A stretch of DNA of 64,000 nucleotides from Trichomonas vaginalis G3 (GCF_026262505.1 NC_067204.1:3257797-3321796); one strand, 5' to 3'. Shown: positions 1 through 9,883, counted from the first letter of the stretch. Numbers and translations are program-made. The notes: generated by a model not told the origin, from the letters alone.

Positions 1-266
1 CAACCACTCACAATACTTCTTTCGCCATAACTTTTGCAGTAGTAGATTGTGTGATATCCCCACTATCCTCAGAGTAAGTTTTTGTCAATGAAATATAAAG
101 TACGAATTTCCAACAAGCATAAGTTTTATTATCTGATTTTTTTTTTCATTTTTAATGCAAGTGCTTTTAGTCATGGTGCGATATCTCGTAACTCTCATAA
201 AAATGTGTTGTAGATTACATAGAAATAAATAATTTTTAAAAGACATAAATAAAATACTAATAGTGA
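1..266. other. Intergenic AT-rich stretch
   Basis: No open reading frame or repeat that I can support. It lies downstream of the minus-strand coiled-coil gene and would hold that gene's 3' end. Confidence 0.5.
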
Positions 267-2195
267 TTATTCATCTTCATTCACTTTTGGCGCTGGGGCT
301 TTCTTCTTCTTTTTCTTTGGCTTTTCTTCCTCTTCTTCGTCATCTTCTTCTGCTTTCTTCTTCTGTTGCTTCTTTGATTTAGAATCAACAGCTTCAGACA
401 TCTTAATTGATACATCAACTTCGGCTTCCGCTTCAGTTTTTTCTTCTTCAGATTTATTCTCTTCTTTTTCTGGTTTTTCTTCTTCTGCCTTATTTTCCTC
501 TTTTTCAGGTTTAGGTTCTTCAGCCTTTGGCTCTTCTGATGGTCTACTTGATATAGAAGCGCTTGCAGCTACAGACATGCTTTGATTATTTACATACAAA
601 GCGCGATCTAAGTCATTACCCTCTCCAGCTGGTTGTGGCAATAAGTCGATCTTTTCGTTAGATGGGACGATCTTATGGGGGTTCCTAAATGCACCTTTTC
701 CATCCAATTTAGCTAATCTTTCTTCTCCTGCAAGCATTCTTGCTTCTAAAGCAGCCAATCTGTTATGAATGTTGATAGGTAATGCTCCTTTCTGTTTATC
801 AGCCATCCTCTGTTCATTTGTAAGCTCAATTGTGTTGACAACATTATTTAATTTCATTTTAATATCACGCATCTTGCCAACAATGTTTCCTTCGCCTTCC
901 AATGTGTCTTCCAATTCATTTATCCTCTGTATCGCTCTGTTTTGAGCTCTTTCCGCTGAAGAATAATCTTTTCTGATTTGATCAACAACTCTACGACATG
1001 ACATATCAACTTGTTTCCTTCTTGAGCTTATTTCATCTTCAACTTTAGTGTTCAAACTGTTGCTTGCGTTGCTGTTTTCTGTGGACATATCTTTAGATCT
1101 TGCTTCAAGACCTCCTAAAGATGATTCGACTTCGAATGATAATCGCTGGAGTTTTATCTTCACGTTATCTTGAAGATTCTTAAGACTATCTTTAGTAGCG
1201 TCTGATGTTTGAAGTAAATTATCAATAGTTTCTTCTGTTTTACCCCAAGAAGTAATAACTTGCGAATTCTTGTCTTTTATCTTTTCCAGATCGGCTTTGA
1301 CCTTTTCTACTCTTTGAGCAACATATTGATCTAATTGAACGTGAGCTTCATCAAAATGAACGGCTGTTGCCTGAATCTTCTGAGGAATAACCTGCTCTGT
1401 AAGTCGAGTAATATATTCCTTTGTTGATTCAAGAGATGTAGAAACGGTTGTTTGTCCAGATCCTAGAGCTGGAGAATCTTGAAGCAGATCGCGAAGAAGC
1501 TGGACTTTATGCGTTAAGGCACCAATCTTAGGAACGTAAGAGTCAAATTGAGTATTGATTTTTGCTTGTTGAGATTTCAAATTATTCTGAGATTCTTCAA
1601 TTTTCGCAGATATACTCTCTAAGGACGAATCGACTTTGGAAAAGCTTGTTTGTGTAGATAACAAAAGCTCATTTACTTTGCTCTTTGAAGATTTAATATC
1701 TTCTTGTAAAGGTTTAAGTTTTGCTTCAATATCCATGCGAACAAAACGATCAAAGTTTGAGGAAAGTTGATCGTATTGGCGTCTAAGTGGTATTAATTCA
1801 TCAGTTTGAATAGAATTTAATTTATCTCTTGCGCGATTGAGTTGTTGCTTTGATTCTTCTTGAGCATGCTCGAGTTTTTGTATTTCTGGTTGAATGGTTC
1901 GCTCCATATCATTTAATTGAGACTCAAGGTTGTGGAATTTTGATTCTTGTTGGTGTTGAATAGTCTGTACTTGCGCGTAGAGCTCACTTCTGATATGCTG
2001 GATATCACCTAGACTATCAGTGACAGGTTGAACTATTCTTTGTGGCATTGGCTTGACTTTCTCGTTCTCAGTTTCAAATAACGGTTCTGTATTTTCAACA
2101 GTTTCTGTTTGCTCAGCCTGAGCTTCTTCCTCATTATGATTCTCCTCAACTTCTGTATTTTCAGGTTGCGGATTTTCAGCAGGTTCTTCAGACAT
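267..2195 (-). CDS. Coiled-coil protein with charged ends
   Basis: A 642-residue protein with no enzyme domain that I recognise. Residues 1-50 are rich in Glu, Asn and Pro. Residues about 65-500 are almost all heptad-like helix rich in Gln, Lys, Glu and Ser, which suggests a long rod-forming coiled coil. The last 100 residues alternate acidic Glu/Pro/Lys blocks and end in a short poly-Lys stretch and an acidic tip. A GTG lies one codon upstream of the ATG at 2195; I chose the ATG, which gives MSEEPAEN. There is no signal peptide or membrane segment, so a cytoplasmic or cytoskeletal structural role is likely. That role is inferred from composition only. The acidic/basic tail could instead fit a nucleic-acid or tubulin-binding protein. 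Confidence 0.85.
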   Translation of the reverse strand: MSEEPAENPQPENTEVEENHNEEEAQAEQTETVENTEPLFETENEKVKPMPQRIVQPVTDSLGDIQHIRSELYAQVQTIQHQQESKFHNLESQLNDMERTIQPEIQKLEHAQEESKQQLNRARDKLNSIQTDELIPLRRQYDQLSSNFDRFVRMDIEAKLKPLQEDIKSSKSKVNELLLSTQTSFSKVDSSLESISAKIEESQNNLKSQQAKINTQFDSYVPKIGALTHKVQLLRDLLQDSPALGSGQTTVSTSLESTKEYITRLTEQVIPQKIQATAVHFDEAHVQLDQYVAQRVEKVKADLEKIKDKNSQVITSWGKTEETIDNLLQTSDATKDSLKNLQDNVKIKLQRLSFEVESSLGGLEARSKDMSTENSNASNSLNTKVEDEISSRRKQVDMSCRRVVDQIRKDYSSAERAQNRAIQRINELEDTLEGEGNIVGKMRDIKMKLNNVVNTIELTNEQRMADKQKGALPINIHNRLAALEARMLAGEERLAKLDGKGAFRNPHKIVPSNEKIDLLPQPAGEGNDLDRALYVNNQSMSVAASASISSRPSEEPKAEEPKPEKEENKAEEEKPEKEENKSEEEKTEAEAEVDVSIKMSEAVDSKSKKQQKKKAEEDDEEEEEKPKKKKKKAPAPKVNEDE

Positions 2196-2949
2196 CACAA
2201 AAAGAAATTTTGCGAATTCACAAAAAACGTATTTTTTTTCTGATTTCAGAATTTTTATTGAACTTGATTTTGATTAATTAACTAATAAATAAACAAATTA
2301 TTTATATAACTTTTATTTTTAAGGTTAATTTCGCTAAATGCTTTCTACGATTTTGAAAGGGTAAAAGTCATTCCTGAGTTAGAAAGATAGCAAATTGAGC
2401 TCTTCTAGAGCTTATGTGCACATACTCAATCCGAGTTTTCGCTTATTAAAATTTGGAAATTCGAATTATATTTTCCGTTAAAACAAATATTTATTATAAA
2501 TACAAACAAAAATCATTAGAAAGTGTAAAATGCAAAGCTTTGGGAAAAATAATTTGCTTCATTTTGGAAAATAAGCACTGCCTTCACTCTAATAAAAGAT
2601 GGCATTAAACGGATAAACTCATGAACATATGGTATGCATTATTATCAAACCTAATGGATAAAACGATAAATCAAATTATCTTTGCGATATAATTTTGATT
2701 TTCGTACGTGATAATACTGTAGTCATTGAGTACTTTCCAAGGTTCTGTTAATTCGACTTATTTCTTAAGATTGGAATTTGATCTTATAAAAATTGTCGAT
2801 ATAACAGTAGTGATCGACTAACCTTGCAGAAAAACAATTAAAGTAAAGGATGAATGCAATCAAATCGAAAAATTTGATATTTGAATGTTGAATGATGAAA
2901 ATTAATTAAAACTTCTCTATTTGGGATAAGTAATTTGTCAAAACTTGTA
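2196..2949. other. Intergenic region
   Basis: About 750 bases of AT-rich sequence between two minus-strand genes. It should contain the promoter of the coiled-coil gene. I see no clear TCAYTW initiator directly upstream of its ATG and no repeat or RNA gene. Confidence 0.4.
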
Positions 2950-3711
2950 TTATGCTACAGCTTGCTCTTCTTCTTCATTGATTTCATCCATTGATTGAAC
3001 TTCATCTTCTTCGTTAACATCGAAATCGTCTTCAATAACTAATGCAAACGAAATTTTAGCAACATCTTCTCTCCATGTTGCGTGAATTATTAAGCAACAA
3101 GCGTAGAACGCTACATTACAAACGGAAGCAGCTGTCATGTATCTGTAATCATTAAAAACTTTATATGGGATAATCTGTACTATTGTAAGAACAATCATTG
3201 AGAGCATGAGAATGAGTCTAAACATCCAAACAGATTTTTCAGTAAATGGCTTGGTAACAATCTGGAAAAAGATAATTCCAGCATTTACTAATATAAATAT
3301 TATATAGTCAAGGATGAGTTGCCCGTAATATGATTCAGAAAATGGACATGCACCAACACCAACTGATGTAAGCCAGAATATTGCAAGTAAAACGTAAATG
3401 AAGTTAATTGTTGTCTGACCAAATTCCATAAAAAGCTTTCCGTAAATAGAATAAAGTAAAAAATTAAGACAAAAGAATAGACCAGAAATCGGAGCAGTAG
3501 CTGAAAAGTCGATATCGTTAAAAAAACCTATCTCCACTTCTGATATATTAGAGAAATATCCAATAAATCTTCCTTGCATATAATAAATAATATATCCTGC
3601 AAATGAAGTTGCGAAAAAGAAATATGTTGTAAATAGCATAACCCACGAAAGGTTCAGCCATAAAGGAACCACAAATGACTGTTTAGGCTTTGAGCCTCCA
3701 CAACAAGTCAT
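2950..3711 (-). CDS. Multi-pass membrane protein, unknown family
   Basis: A 253-residue protein with about six or seven hydrophobic segments: near residues 18-45, 75-92, 103-120, 133-152, 163-182 and 193-210. It starts MTCCGG; the Cys pair could be lipidated but is not proof. A stretch around residues 45-72 between the first two segments looks like a loop. The C-terminal 35 residues are strongly acidic (runs of Glu and Asp) and probably cytosolic. I do not recognise the family. The layout loosely resembles small eukaryotic multi-pass proteins of the endomembrane system, but I assign no transport function. The ATG at 3711 is the only reasonable start. Confidence 0.8.
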   Translation of the reverse strand: MTCCGGSKPKQSFVVPLWLNLSWVMLFTTYFFFATSFAGYIIYYMQGRFIGYFSNISEVEIGFFNDIDFSATAPISGLFFCLNFLLYSIYGKLFMEFGQTTINFIYVLLAIFWLTSVGVGACPFSESYYGQLILDYIIFILVNAGIIFFQIVTKPFTEKSVWMFRLILMLSMIVLTIVQIIPYKVFNDYRYMTAASVCNVAFYACCLIIHATWREDVAKISFALVIEDDFDVNEEDEVQSMDEINEEEEQAVA

Positions 3712-3850
3712 GGGTTAATCAAATTGAAAATCCCTAACATTTCAATTTTTAGAATAATAATTTTGTTAATTACACATTATAATTTAAGAAAATCAATTTG
3801 ATAATAAACGTATTCGATTATCAAAAAGGTTTAAGGTCCTTTTTTCATTT

Positions 3851-3966
3851 AAGGTACCCTATTCAAAAAATGAAGGGGCCCCTCACAAAATTGAAGGGGT
3901 ACCATTCAAATTCTATCGAAATAGTACCTTAATTAAAAAAGCTCTCAACCGGTACCATTCAAATTC
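3851..3966. repeat. Cluster of short inverted and direct repeats
   Basis: GGTACCC at 3853-3859 can pair with GGGTACC at 3898-3904, and a GGGGCCCC palindrome lies between them. AAGGTAC at 3851 is mirrored by GTACCTT ending at 3930. GGTACCATTCAAATTC occurs at 3899-3914 and again at 3951-3966. The GC-rich patches stand out in this AT-rich spacer. It could be the remnant of a small transposon end or a regulatory site; I cannot tell which. Confidence 0.4.
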
Positions 3967-4505
3967 CCTCAAAAATATTGAAAAGATTTTAGGTATGCTG
4001 CTAATATAGTTAGTAGCATCATACAGAATGCATAGACAAATTTTTTACTAATTATTTTTTCTTAGCAATTCAAATTCGAGATCGCTTAACTATGCTTAGA
4101 ATCATAAGCATAATAATTTTGCAAAAGGTATGGGAATAATTTGAAAATTAAATTCAAAATTATTAATACTAGTGCAAGCTAGTGTAAGCATGTAAATGCA
4201 TATTTGTGCACTGATTCGATACTCTTTTTTGGAAATTGTACTTTATCTTAAATTTCGAATGCAAATTTTTTGAATATGTGTATTGAAACTGTAACCTTTT
4301 GTCTAAGTTGCATTCTAATATAGCTCGAATTCTAAATTGCATTTACTATTTCCAAAAAAATGCTCAAATTTGAATAGTTTTTAGAAAATTTGGAATTACA
4401 CTCCTTACATTATATATAATTAAATGTTTAAATTTTATTTATTTTTCCCTTTTAATTTTATAACGTGCTCTATCCAAACTAACCTCTCAATTGAGGCAAA
4501 CCCAA

Positions 4506-4523
4506 ATTTTAGCTAAAAGTGAC
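4506..4523 (+). repeat. Left terminal inverted repeat of the MULE
   Basis: AATTTTAGCTAAAAGTGAC matches the reverse complement of 7570-7587 over about 18 bases. Read outward it contains TCACTTTT, which fits the trichomonad initiator TCAYTW. Confidence 0.55.
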
Positions 4524-4582
4524 AGGAAAAAAAAACGTTTAGTATTCAAAAAAAAGACCAATGAGAGCTTCGTTCGAAATAT

Positions 4583-4644
4583 AGAGGGAACTGAGAATGC
4601 GCAACCATTCTCAGGGAATATTGGATGCTATTCCCGTTCCCTCT
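4583..4644. other. Perfect three-way-junction inverted repeat
   Basis: This 62-base stretch folds with no mismatches into an outer stem and two hairpins. AGAGGGAAC (4583-4591) pairs with GTTCCCTCT (4636-4644). TGAGAATG (4592-4599) pairs with CATTCTCA (4606-4613) around a 6-base loop. GGGAATA (4614-4620) pairs with TATTCCC (4629-4635) around an 8-base loop. No unpaired bases remain at the junction. The topology (A-B-B'-C-C'-A') is like the T-shaped terminal hairpins of some replicons. A structured RNA is also possible. It lies 60 bases inside the left end of the MULE. Confidence 0.7.
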
Positions 4645-4685
4645 GTATGGAAAATTGAGGTTTTCAAAGGGAGTTAAAATAATAT

Positions 4686-4917
4686 CAAATTTATACTAAT
4701 TTACTTCAAAATACAAAAGTATTTGACAGCTAAAATTAGATACTTTAGCAAGCCTATCAATACCCTTTTACGATTATTGTTACTTTTTCGAAATAAAAGT
4801 AAAAACAAATTTATACTAATTTACTTCAAAATACAAAAGTATTTGACAGCTAAAATTAGTTACTTTAGGCAAGCCTATCAATACCCTTTTACGATTATTG
4901 CTACTTTTTCGAAATAA
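4686..4917. repeat. 120 bp tandem duplication
   Basis: Two near-identical copies with a period of 120 bases: 4686-4805 and 4806-4917. They differ by a few single-base changes. The short open frame across them is a by-product of the duplication and is not called as a gene. It sits between the three-way junction and the 3' end of the transposase gene. Confidence 0.85.
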
Positions 4918-4998
4918 AATAAATTTATTATCAAAAACCTTTTTTTTCTTAGTAAAAATAAAAATGTTATTTTATCTCAAGTTTTTATTCATAAATTT

Positions 4999-6671
4999 TT
5001 ATAATGTTGTATAAATTTGAAGGTGGAAATCTGTAATAATTTTATCTTGAAAAGACTTGGCATTCTCAACAATGAATTGAGGGGTATTGCATCCAAATTC
5101 TGTAATTTGCGTGAGAATACTAAGCTTGATTTCCATTGGGATACTTAATTTCGAAAAATACTGGGTCATTCGTTTTTGAACCTTTGCTGCCTTGACAACT
5201 TTATCAAGTAGGTCATCTAAACCCAATTGAAGCGTATTTAAGTTTGCTGATGAGTTAACTATTAACGATTTAATTTTATCAGTGAGCATTATACATTTTT
5301 CTGTATCCAGTCTGATTGTAGACTTTTTTGGCTTTTTTTCAGATGGCAACGGATTTGGAATTTTGTCTCTGAGCCTTATATCTTGAGAAATTCTGTAATA
5401 AAATGAAGGAACGATAAAATCGATTAATTTCATCACAAATCGATCAAATCTCATGAAAATTGTTCCGCCAAAGTAGTAATATTTAATTTTTTTGTTAATC
5501 GATTCTGAAATGTTATTTGTGAGAGCTAAATTTTCATCTCTTTCAGCGGCTGTCCATCTTTCTTGGTTTGATATCCATTGATTTTGTATGTATTTTGAAA
5601 ATTCTGGGAATTTTTCGGCTATTTCCAGAATTTTTTTGAACGTTGGTTCAATCCATTCTTTCTTGCCATTTCTGCCGTATGCAAGATAGTTCATTTTTGT
5701 ATCTAATATCAATTTGTCTGAACTCTCAAATGCATAATCTTTCAAATTTTTTCTGAACGCCCTCATTACATGAACTGCACACCAATGAAGGATAACTTCT
5801 GGAAAAGAGTTGATAATCGCATTTTCGATTTCTTGTGCACATCTGACATAAAATATTTTGGTTTTACTTTTGCCCAGTTAAAAAATGCCTTGAGACAGAA
5901 TGCAATATTTTCTGAAGTGTTTGGATAAACGACAAATTGAAAAATTGGGAATGCATGTGTATTTGGAAATTTGGCTGATATCATGTAAAACAACATTTTA
6001 AATTCAAGTAATGAATGGGTTGCATCAATAAAATGCTCTTTCACAATTTTGATTATGTCCAGAAATTTGAAAGAAGCATAATAAAAGATTAATTTCTTTG
6101 GTTTGTTGTAATTATCGACATCGAAATAAATTAAATCTTTTGGTGACTCTTGTTCTTTGATACCCTTAAATAATTGAGTTGACTTGAATTGATTATCATC
6201 GTACTTTTGAATACCTTTGATCTTTTTATTTCCTTTTTCCTGAATTGTTTTCATTTGATCTGAAGATGCATTCAAAAAAGATGGCCTGTTAAGTGGATCA
6301 TCCAGATCAAGTTTTTTGTCGCATTCAATTTGAGCCATTTTCGGATCACCCCCCTGTTTTATAAAATTAATAAGTACCCGACGATAGCATTGTGATAATG
6401 TGTGGTATTTCTTTGTCTCATCTTTGATTTGATTGTGATTATGTGTTCCATTATATTCTGTTAGGATATATTCTTCATCATCCTTTAGAAATGAGATACA
6501 TGCTTCACATTTATCTGCACTGCACCTGAATTTTAATTTTGTTCCCCCTAAATTTGGATTTTTTTTTAATTGATATGGACAACCTGCATGGCATTCGTTA
6601 TCAATGACAGCTTTCATAGCATCTATATAAGATAGCCTTTCTTTAAGTTCGCATGGTGCATCGATATGCAT
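4999..6671 (-). pseudogene. Mutator-like (MULE) transposase, frameshifted
   Basis: DDE transposase of a Mutator-like DNA transposon. The N-terminal part (ATG at 6671, start MHIDAPCEL) has a Cys/His zinc-finger region of the FLYWCH/WRKY-GCM1 kind: CHAGC, later CSADKCEAC, then GTHNHN. The catalytic core then shows D in IDATHSL, D in FMSD and, in the downstream frame, a C-x2-H motif (CAVH) and the E of NISESINKK. The frame changes just after MSD, at about 5841, consistent with loss of one base. The second half then runs 5766-4999 and begins MRAFRKN. Total coding potential is about 555 residues, a normal size for the family. There is a GTG further upstream (6710); I preferred the ATG. The frameshift suggests a dead copy, though a one-base sequencing error would look the same. 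Confidence 0.8.
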
Positions 6672-6699
6672 CAAAAAAATGAAATGAAATTTCAATATC

Positions 6700-7017
6700 A
6701 AAAAAAGCACAAAATTTGAAAAAATTCACAAATCTCGGTTTCTGAAAGAAAATGGCCTCTTAAACTTTGTGCATATATTCATCTATAAGACACATTGTAT
6801 CCATATATTATTTAGCCAACACAACTTATCTGGTATCGAGAAAATTCAAAAAAAGCACAAAATTTGAAAAAATTCACAAATCTCGGTTTCTGAAAGAAAA
6901 TGGCCTCTTAAACTTTGTGCATATATTCATCTATAAGACACATTGTATCCATATATTATTTAGCCAACACAACTTATCTGGTATCGAGAAAATTCAAAAA
7001 AAGCACAAAATTTGAAA
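6700..7017. repeat. 148 bp tandem duplication plus partial third copy
   Basis: Two copies of 148 bases followed by a short third start; the AGCACAAAATTTG landmark recurs at about 6706, 6854 and 7002. It lies just upstream of the MULE transposase start. Period-148 duplication explains the short plus-strand reading frame here, which I do not call as a gene. Confidence 0.85.
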
Positions 7018-7323
7018 ATTGCTCGGTTCTACATTCAAAATAAATTTCATTAATTTTTACGTACATATTAAGGTACTTATCTTCTACATATATAATCTTC
7101 ATTAGATATATACATGATAAATAAAATTCATAAAACATTAAAAATCAAAAAATTAGATGAACCTTGGCAATTAAACTTTATTAAATAATAGTTGTTTATA
7201 AATTATATTATATTATCATTTAATATTATTTTGATAATGAAGATTTTATTTTGCAATAATATAAACGAAATTTTTTACCTTATGAACTTTTGATGGAAAT
7301 ATGCAAATTTAAAATAATAAAGA

Positions 7324-7450
7324 AAGCCGCGAGCGAAGCGATCGGCTTAGTTCGAAGATTTTGATTCAAATCTTTGCTGATCTGTAATTCGCGGAAGCCG
7401 CGAGCGAATCGAGCGGCTTAGGTCTAAGATTTTGATTCAAATCTTTGCTT
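7324..7450. repeat. GC-rich direct repeat of 71 bp period
   Basis: AAGCCGCGAGCGAA begins at 7324 and again at 7395. Each copy ends in CGGCTTAG, so each unit can form an AAGCCG/CGGCTT stem, and each is followed by TTTGATTCAAATCTTTGCT. The block is strikingly GC-rich against its surroundings and lies in the right part of the MULE. Confidence 0.7.
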
Positions 7451-7518
7451 ATATTCCTTAAATTCTTTATGAAACTCGCAACAGTTCCATAAAAAATTTT
7501 AAATTCTAAACTGTCGAA

Positions 7519-7553
7519 ATTACCGATCGGTAATCACACCCGTGAAGGGTGTG
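7519..7553. other. 16 bp palindrome and adjoining hairpin
   Basis: ATTACCGATCGGTAAT (7519-7534) is a perfect palindrome. It is followed at once by CACACCC-GTGAA-GGGTGTG (7535-7553), a 7 bp hairpin. Both lie just inside the right inverted repeat of the MULE and may be transposase-binding or structural sites. Confidence 0.6.
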
Positions 7554-7569
7554 CCACTTTTACAGGCGC

Positions 7570-7587
7570 GTCACTTTTAGCTAAAAT
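7570..7587 (-). repeat. Right terminal inverted repeat of the MULE
   Basis: Reads GTCACTTTTAGCTAAAAT on plus, the inverse of 4506-4523. The TCACTTTT within it points outward, towards the Myb gene side. Confidence 0.55.
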
Positions 7588-7709
7588 TACCCCTACTCAT
7601 TTTGTGACCACCTTACGTTGGCCAAAAATATTCATAAAAATTTAATCGTTCTGAAATTATGAAAACGATAAAAAATTCAAATTTCGTATCGGAAGTAGAA
7701 TTGAATAAT

Positions 7710-8342
7710 TTACAATGAAATCGGACGATTCTTAATAATTTGAGTAAAACGCTCTATATCAAACAAATCTAAAGGGGAGGAAGTTTGGGGTAAAGCTTCC
7801 ACGGGCATAATATGGGATAAATTCTTGAAAGAAACCAAGTTGGACAATGATGGCAACGGATTTCTAGTAGGAATGTTTGTAATTGGCTGTGAAACGGCAA
7901 TAGGTTGAATTGGGATTGTCTGTGATTGCATTTCCTGCTGTTTATGTTTCTTATTTGAAATAGTACCGGCCAAATGAGGGCTTCTCTTAGATAAAACTAG
8001 CCATCTGTTTTTAAGCATTGTGTCAGTACGGTTCTTGAAAAACTTTGAAATAGTTACCCATTTAGAACCAATTTCTTTGAGTTTCGTTTCTAAAAGCAAA
8101 TCTTCTTCGGGAGTCCATGGATCATGGCTAAGGTTTGGACTCAGATAGTTTAAGTATCTTTCTTTACATTGTCTTGAGTTTCGATTTGGCATTCTACTAG
8201 CAATAGCATCCCAGTCTCTAGTTCCAAGCTCGTTTACGAGATTAATAAGCATTATATCTTCTTGTTTCGTAAACTTGCTTCGTACACGCCCGGCTTTATG
8301 CAAGTTTCCTCCGGAGGATGTTTTCGATGTGTAAAAGCTCAT
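7710..8342 (-). CDS. R2R3-type Myb DNA-binding protein
   Basis: A 210-residue nuclear transcription-factor candidate with two Myb repeats. R2 spans about residues 22-69 (KFTKQEDIMLINLV, then RDWDAIASRM and RQCKERYLNYL). R3 spans about residues 74-119 (PWTPEEDLLLETKL, then GSKWVTISKFF and NRTDTMLKNRW). The spaced aromatic residues (W, W, Y/W) and the recognition helices QCKERY and TMLKNRW are those of the family. The remaining 90 residues are low-complexity Pro/Ser/Gln sequence without a known domain. Trichomonads have large families of such short R2R3 Mybs; several regulate adhesin and iron-responsive genes, but the target of this one is unknown. TCATAAATG places an initiator-like TCATA right at the start codon. 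The stop codon lies within TAAA, the trichomonad polyadenylation signal. Confidence 0.92.
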   Translation of the reverse strand: MSFYTSKTSSGGNLHKAGRVRSKFTKQEDIMLINLVNELGTRDWDAIASRMPNRNSRQCKERYLNYLSPNLSHDPWTPEEDLLLETKLKEIGSKWVTISKFFKNRTDTMLKNRWLVLSKRSPHLAGTISNKKHKQQEMQSQTIPIQPIAVSQPITNIPTRNPLPSLSNLVSFKNLSHIMPVEALPQTSSPLDLFDIERFTQIIKNRPISL

Positions 8343-8827
8343 TTATGAAGATTTGAATGTCTCACAATAATTGAGAGGATGAAAAAACTTTTGAAATAAT
8401 TTGACAAAAACCGCCCGATAAGAAATTACTATCGAAACAGAAATCGGACATTATTGGAAATAGTAAAAAAGATTGAAAAAAATATAAGTAAAAATGTTCC
8501 AACGAGATGCAGAAAGAAATTGAAAAATATTGATGTTGATGGATGGTTATAGAACATTCGAAAAATTTGAGCGATTAATTTGAACAGAAAAATTAATATG
8601 ATAAATTGTGAGGGAAATTATCGATAAGCAAATCATCTAAAAAGGTATTTTCATGCTATTTGAAATCATTAAAATCTTTTATTAATATTAAAAATTTATT
8701 TGATGCATCATTTTTACAATTTTTGTTTTCATGTTTTGTGAAAACTGTACGTTAAAGATAATTTCATTTGGTAAATTTAGTCTAATTATAAAATCATGGC
8801 CTTCTATTATAATAATTATAGTCTGCG
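8343..8827. other. Intergenic region
   Basis: About 480 bases of AT-rich sequence upstream of the Myb gene and before the TA-flanked transposon. No gene, RNA or repeat recognised. Confidence 0.4.
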
Positions 8828-8829
8828 TA

Positions 8830-9883
8830 AGGGTTTCGTTTTGCTAAAATTGTCACTTTTATAGCATATTTGTTTTTGGATGTTTTGCGAAACCAAAAAA
8901 AAAAAAACTATGATATACAATGTGTGTGTAAAGAAAATACTTTATTTACTAGTTAAAAAATCATTTGGTATTGATCAAGTTATTTTTTCTGGATAAGATA
9001 TTATATGGATAATTGGATAGAAAATACAATTATATAATCTTGTACCTGGTTTAATTAAGCTAATTGTCATCAGAAACTTGTAATTTTTATGAATTTCAGA
9101 TTTTCTTTTCATTACTGCTTTTCTTAATAGGTCAAGTTCTTATTTACGTTATAAAGTATGATATTTACAAATATCAAGTTATCATGTTTTTTGAGAAATT
9201 ATGAGAAACAAACAAAAATGAAAAAGATAGGAATAGCAATGAATAGTGATGTGGGTATAGAAAATGTAAGAGATATGAATGCAAAGCAATCAGTATTTAG
9301 GACATTGACCATAGATTTCGAAAAAAAAATGCTGCATATTGAGCGAAAACTATGATTATATTATAAGGCTGTCATTTAAAGCATAATGAAACTATTCCCT
9401 TTTCATTTTAATCGAATAAGATAGTAAAGATTTTTGAATTAGCTAGAAACTGATGAGATGTTTTCACAAATCAGATTTTTAATCTCTATAATGCATAATT
9501 CACTCAATATCTCAATTTTGATATTGCGAGATATTTTTGCTATCGGTTTCGCAATTTTGACACAATAGCAAGAGGGTTCTATAAGCATTATTATCAACGT
9601 AGAATCTGAATATCATATCAGAAAATGTCGCAAATCTGACATTTACCTGACCAAATAGCAAAAATAATTGAATACTTTTCGCAAAAACTTTAAAAATCGA
9701 TAAAAATATGAAATATAGATATTAAAGAGACTTTTTATATAATATTCATAAAGATTTTCCAAAAATATGATACCGCAAAATTAAAAAAGTGACGTCTTGA
9801 GTGGAGTCAAAGGTCGAAATTGCTAGCTAAATGTTTTTTAGCGAAATTGCGTATTGTACGTTTTTTTCGCAAAACGAAACCCT
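8830..9883. mobile_element. TA-flanked 1.05 kb DNA transposon, copy 1
   Basis: A 1054-base element that starts AGGGTTTCGTTTTGC and ends in the inverse, GCAAAACGAAACCCT, flanked on both sides by TA (8828-8829 and 9884-9885). A near-identical second copy lies at 27171-28221 in unrelated sequence, which fixes the ends. TA target duplication is the mark of the Tc1/mariner superfamily. The inside has only a short frame of about 65 residues (9158-9355) and no DDE transposase motifs, so it is a non-autonomous, MITE-like member. A TCACTTTTATAG initiator-like motif lies just inside each end, pointing inward. Confidence 0.85.

Larger units (their letters stand above)
4506..7587. mobile_element. Mutator-like DNA transposon, decayed
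   Basis: A 3.1 kb interval bounded by an inverted repeat of about 18 bp and containing one broken Mutator-like transposase gene on the minus strand. The left end reads AATTTTAGCTAAAAGTGAC and the right end is its inverse. Inside are a three-way-junction inverted repeat, a 120 bp tandem duplication, a 148 bp tandem duplication and GC-rich palindromes near the right end. MULEs usually leave 8-11 bp target duplications. The flanks (AAACCC left, ACCCCT right) do not give a clean one, so the exact limits are provisional. The transposase is frameshifted, so the copy is probably not autonomous. Confidence 0.55.

Noticed and set aside
4583-4644. Hammerhead ribozyme
   Set aside because: The three-way junction has no unpaired CUGANGA or GAAA core, so the ribozyme consensus is not met.
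4723-4917. 64-codon frame with internal repeat
   Set aside because: Created by the 120 bp tandem duplication; no independent coding evidence.
9158-9355. 65-codon frame inside the TA-flanked transposon
   Set aside because: It is shared with copy 2 but ends differently there and has no transposase motifs. The similarity comes from the element, not from selection that I can see.
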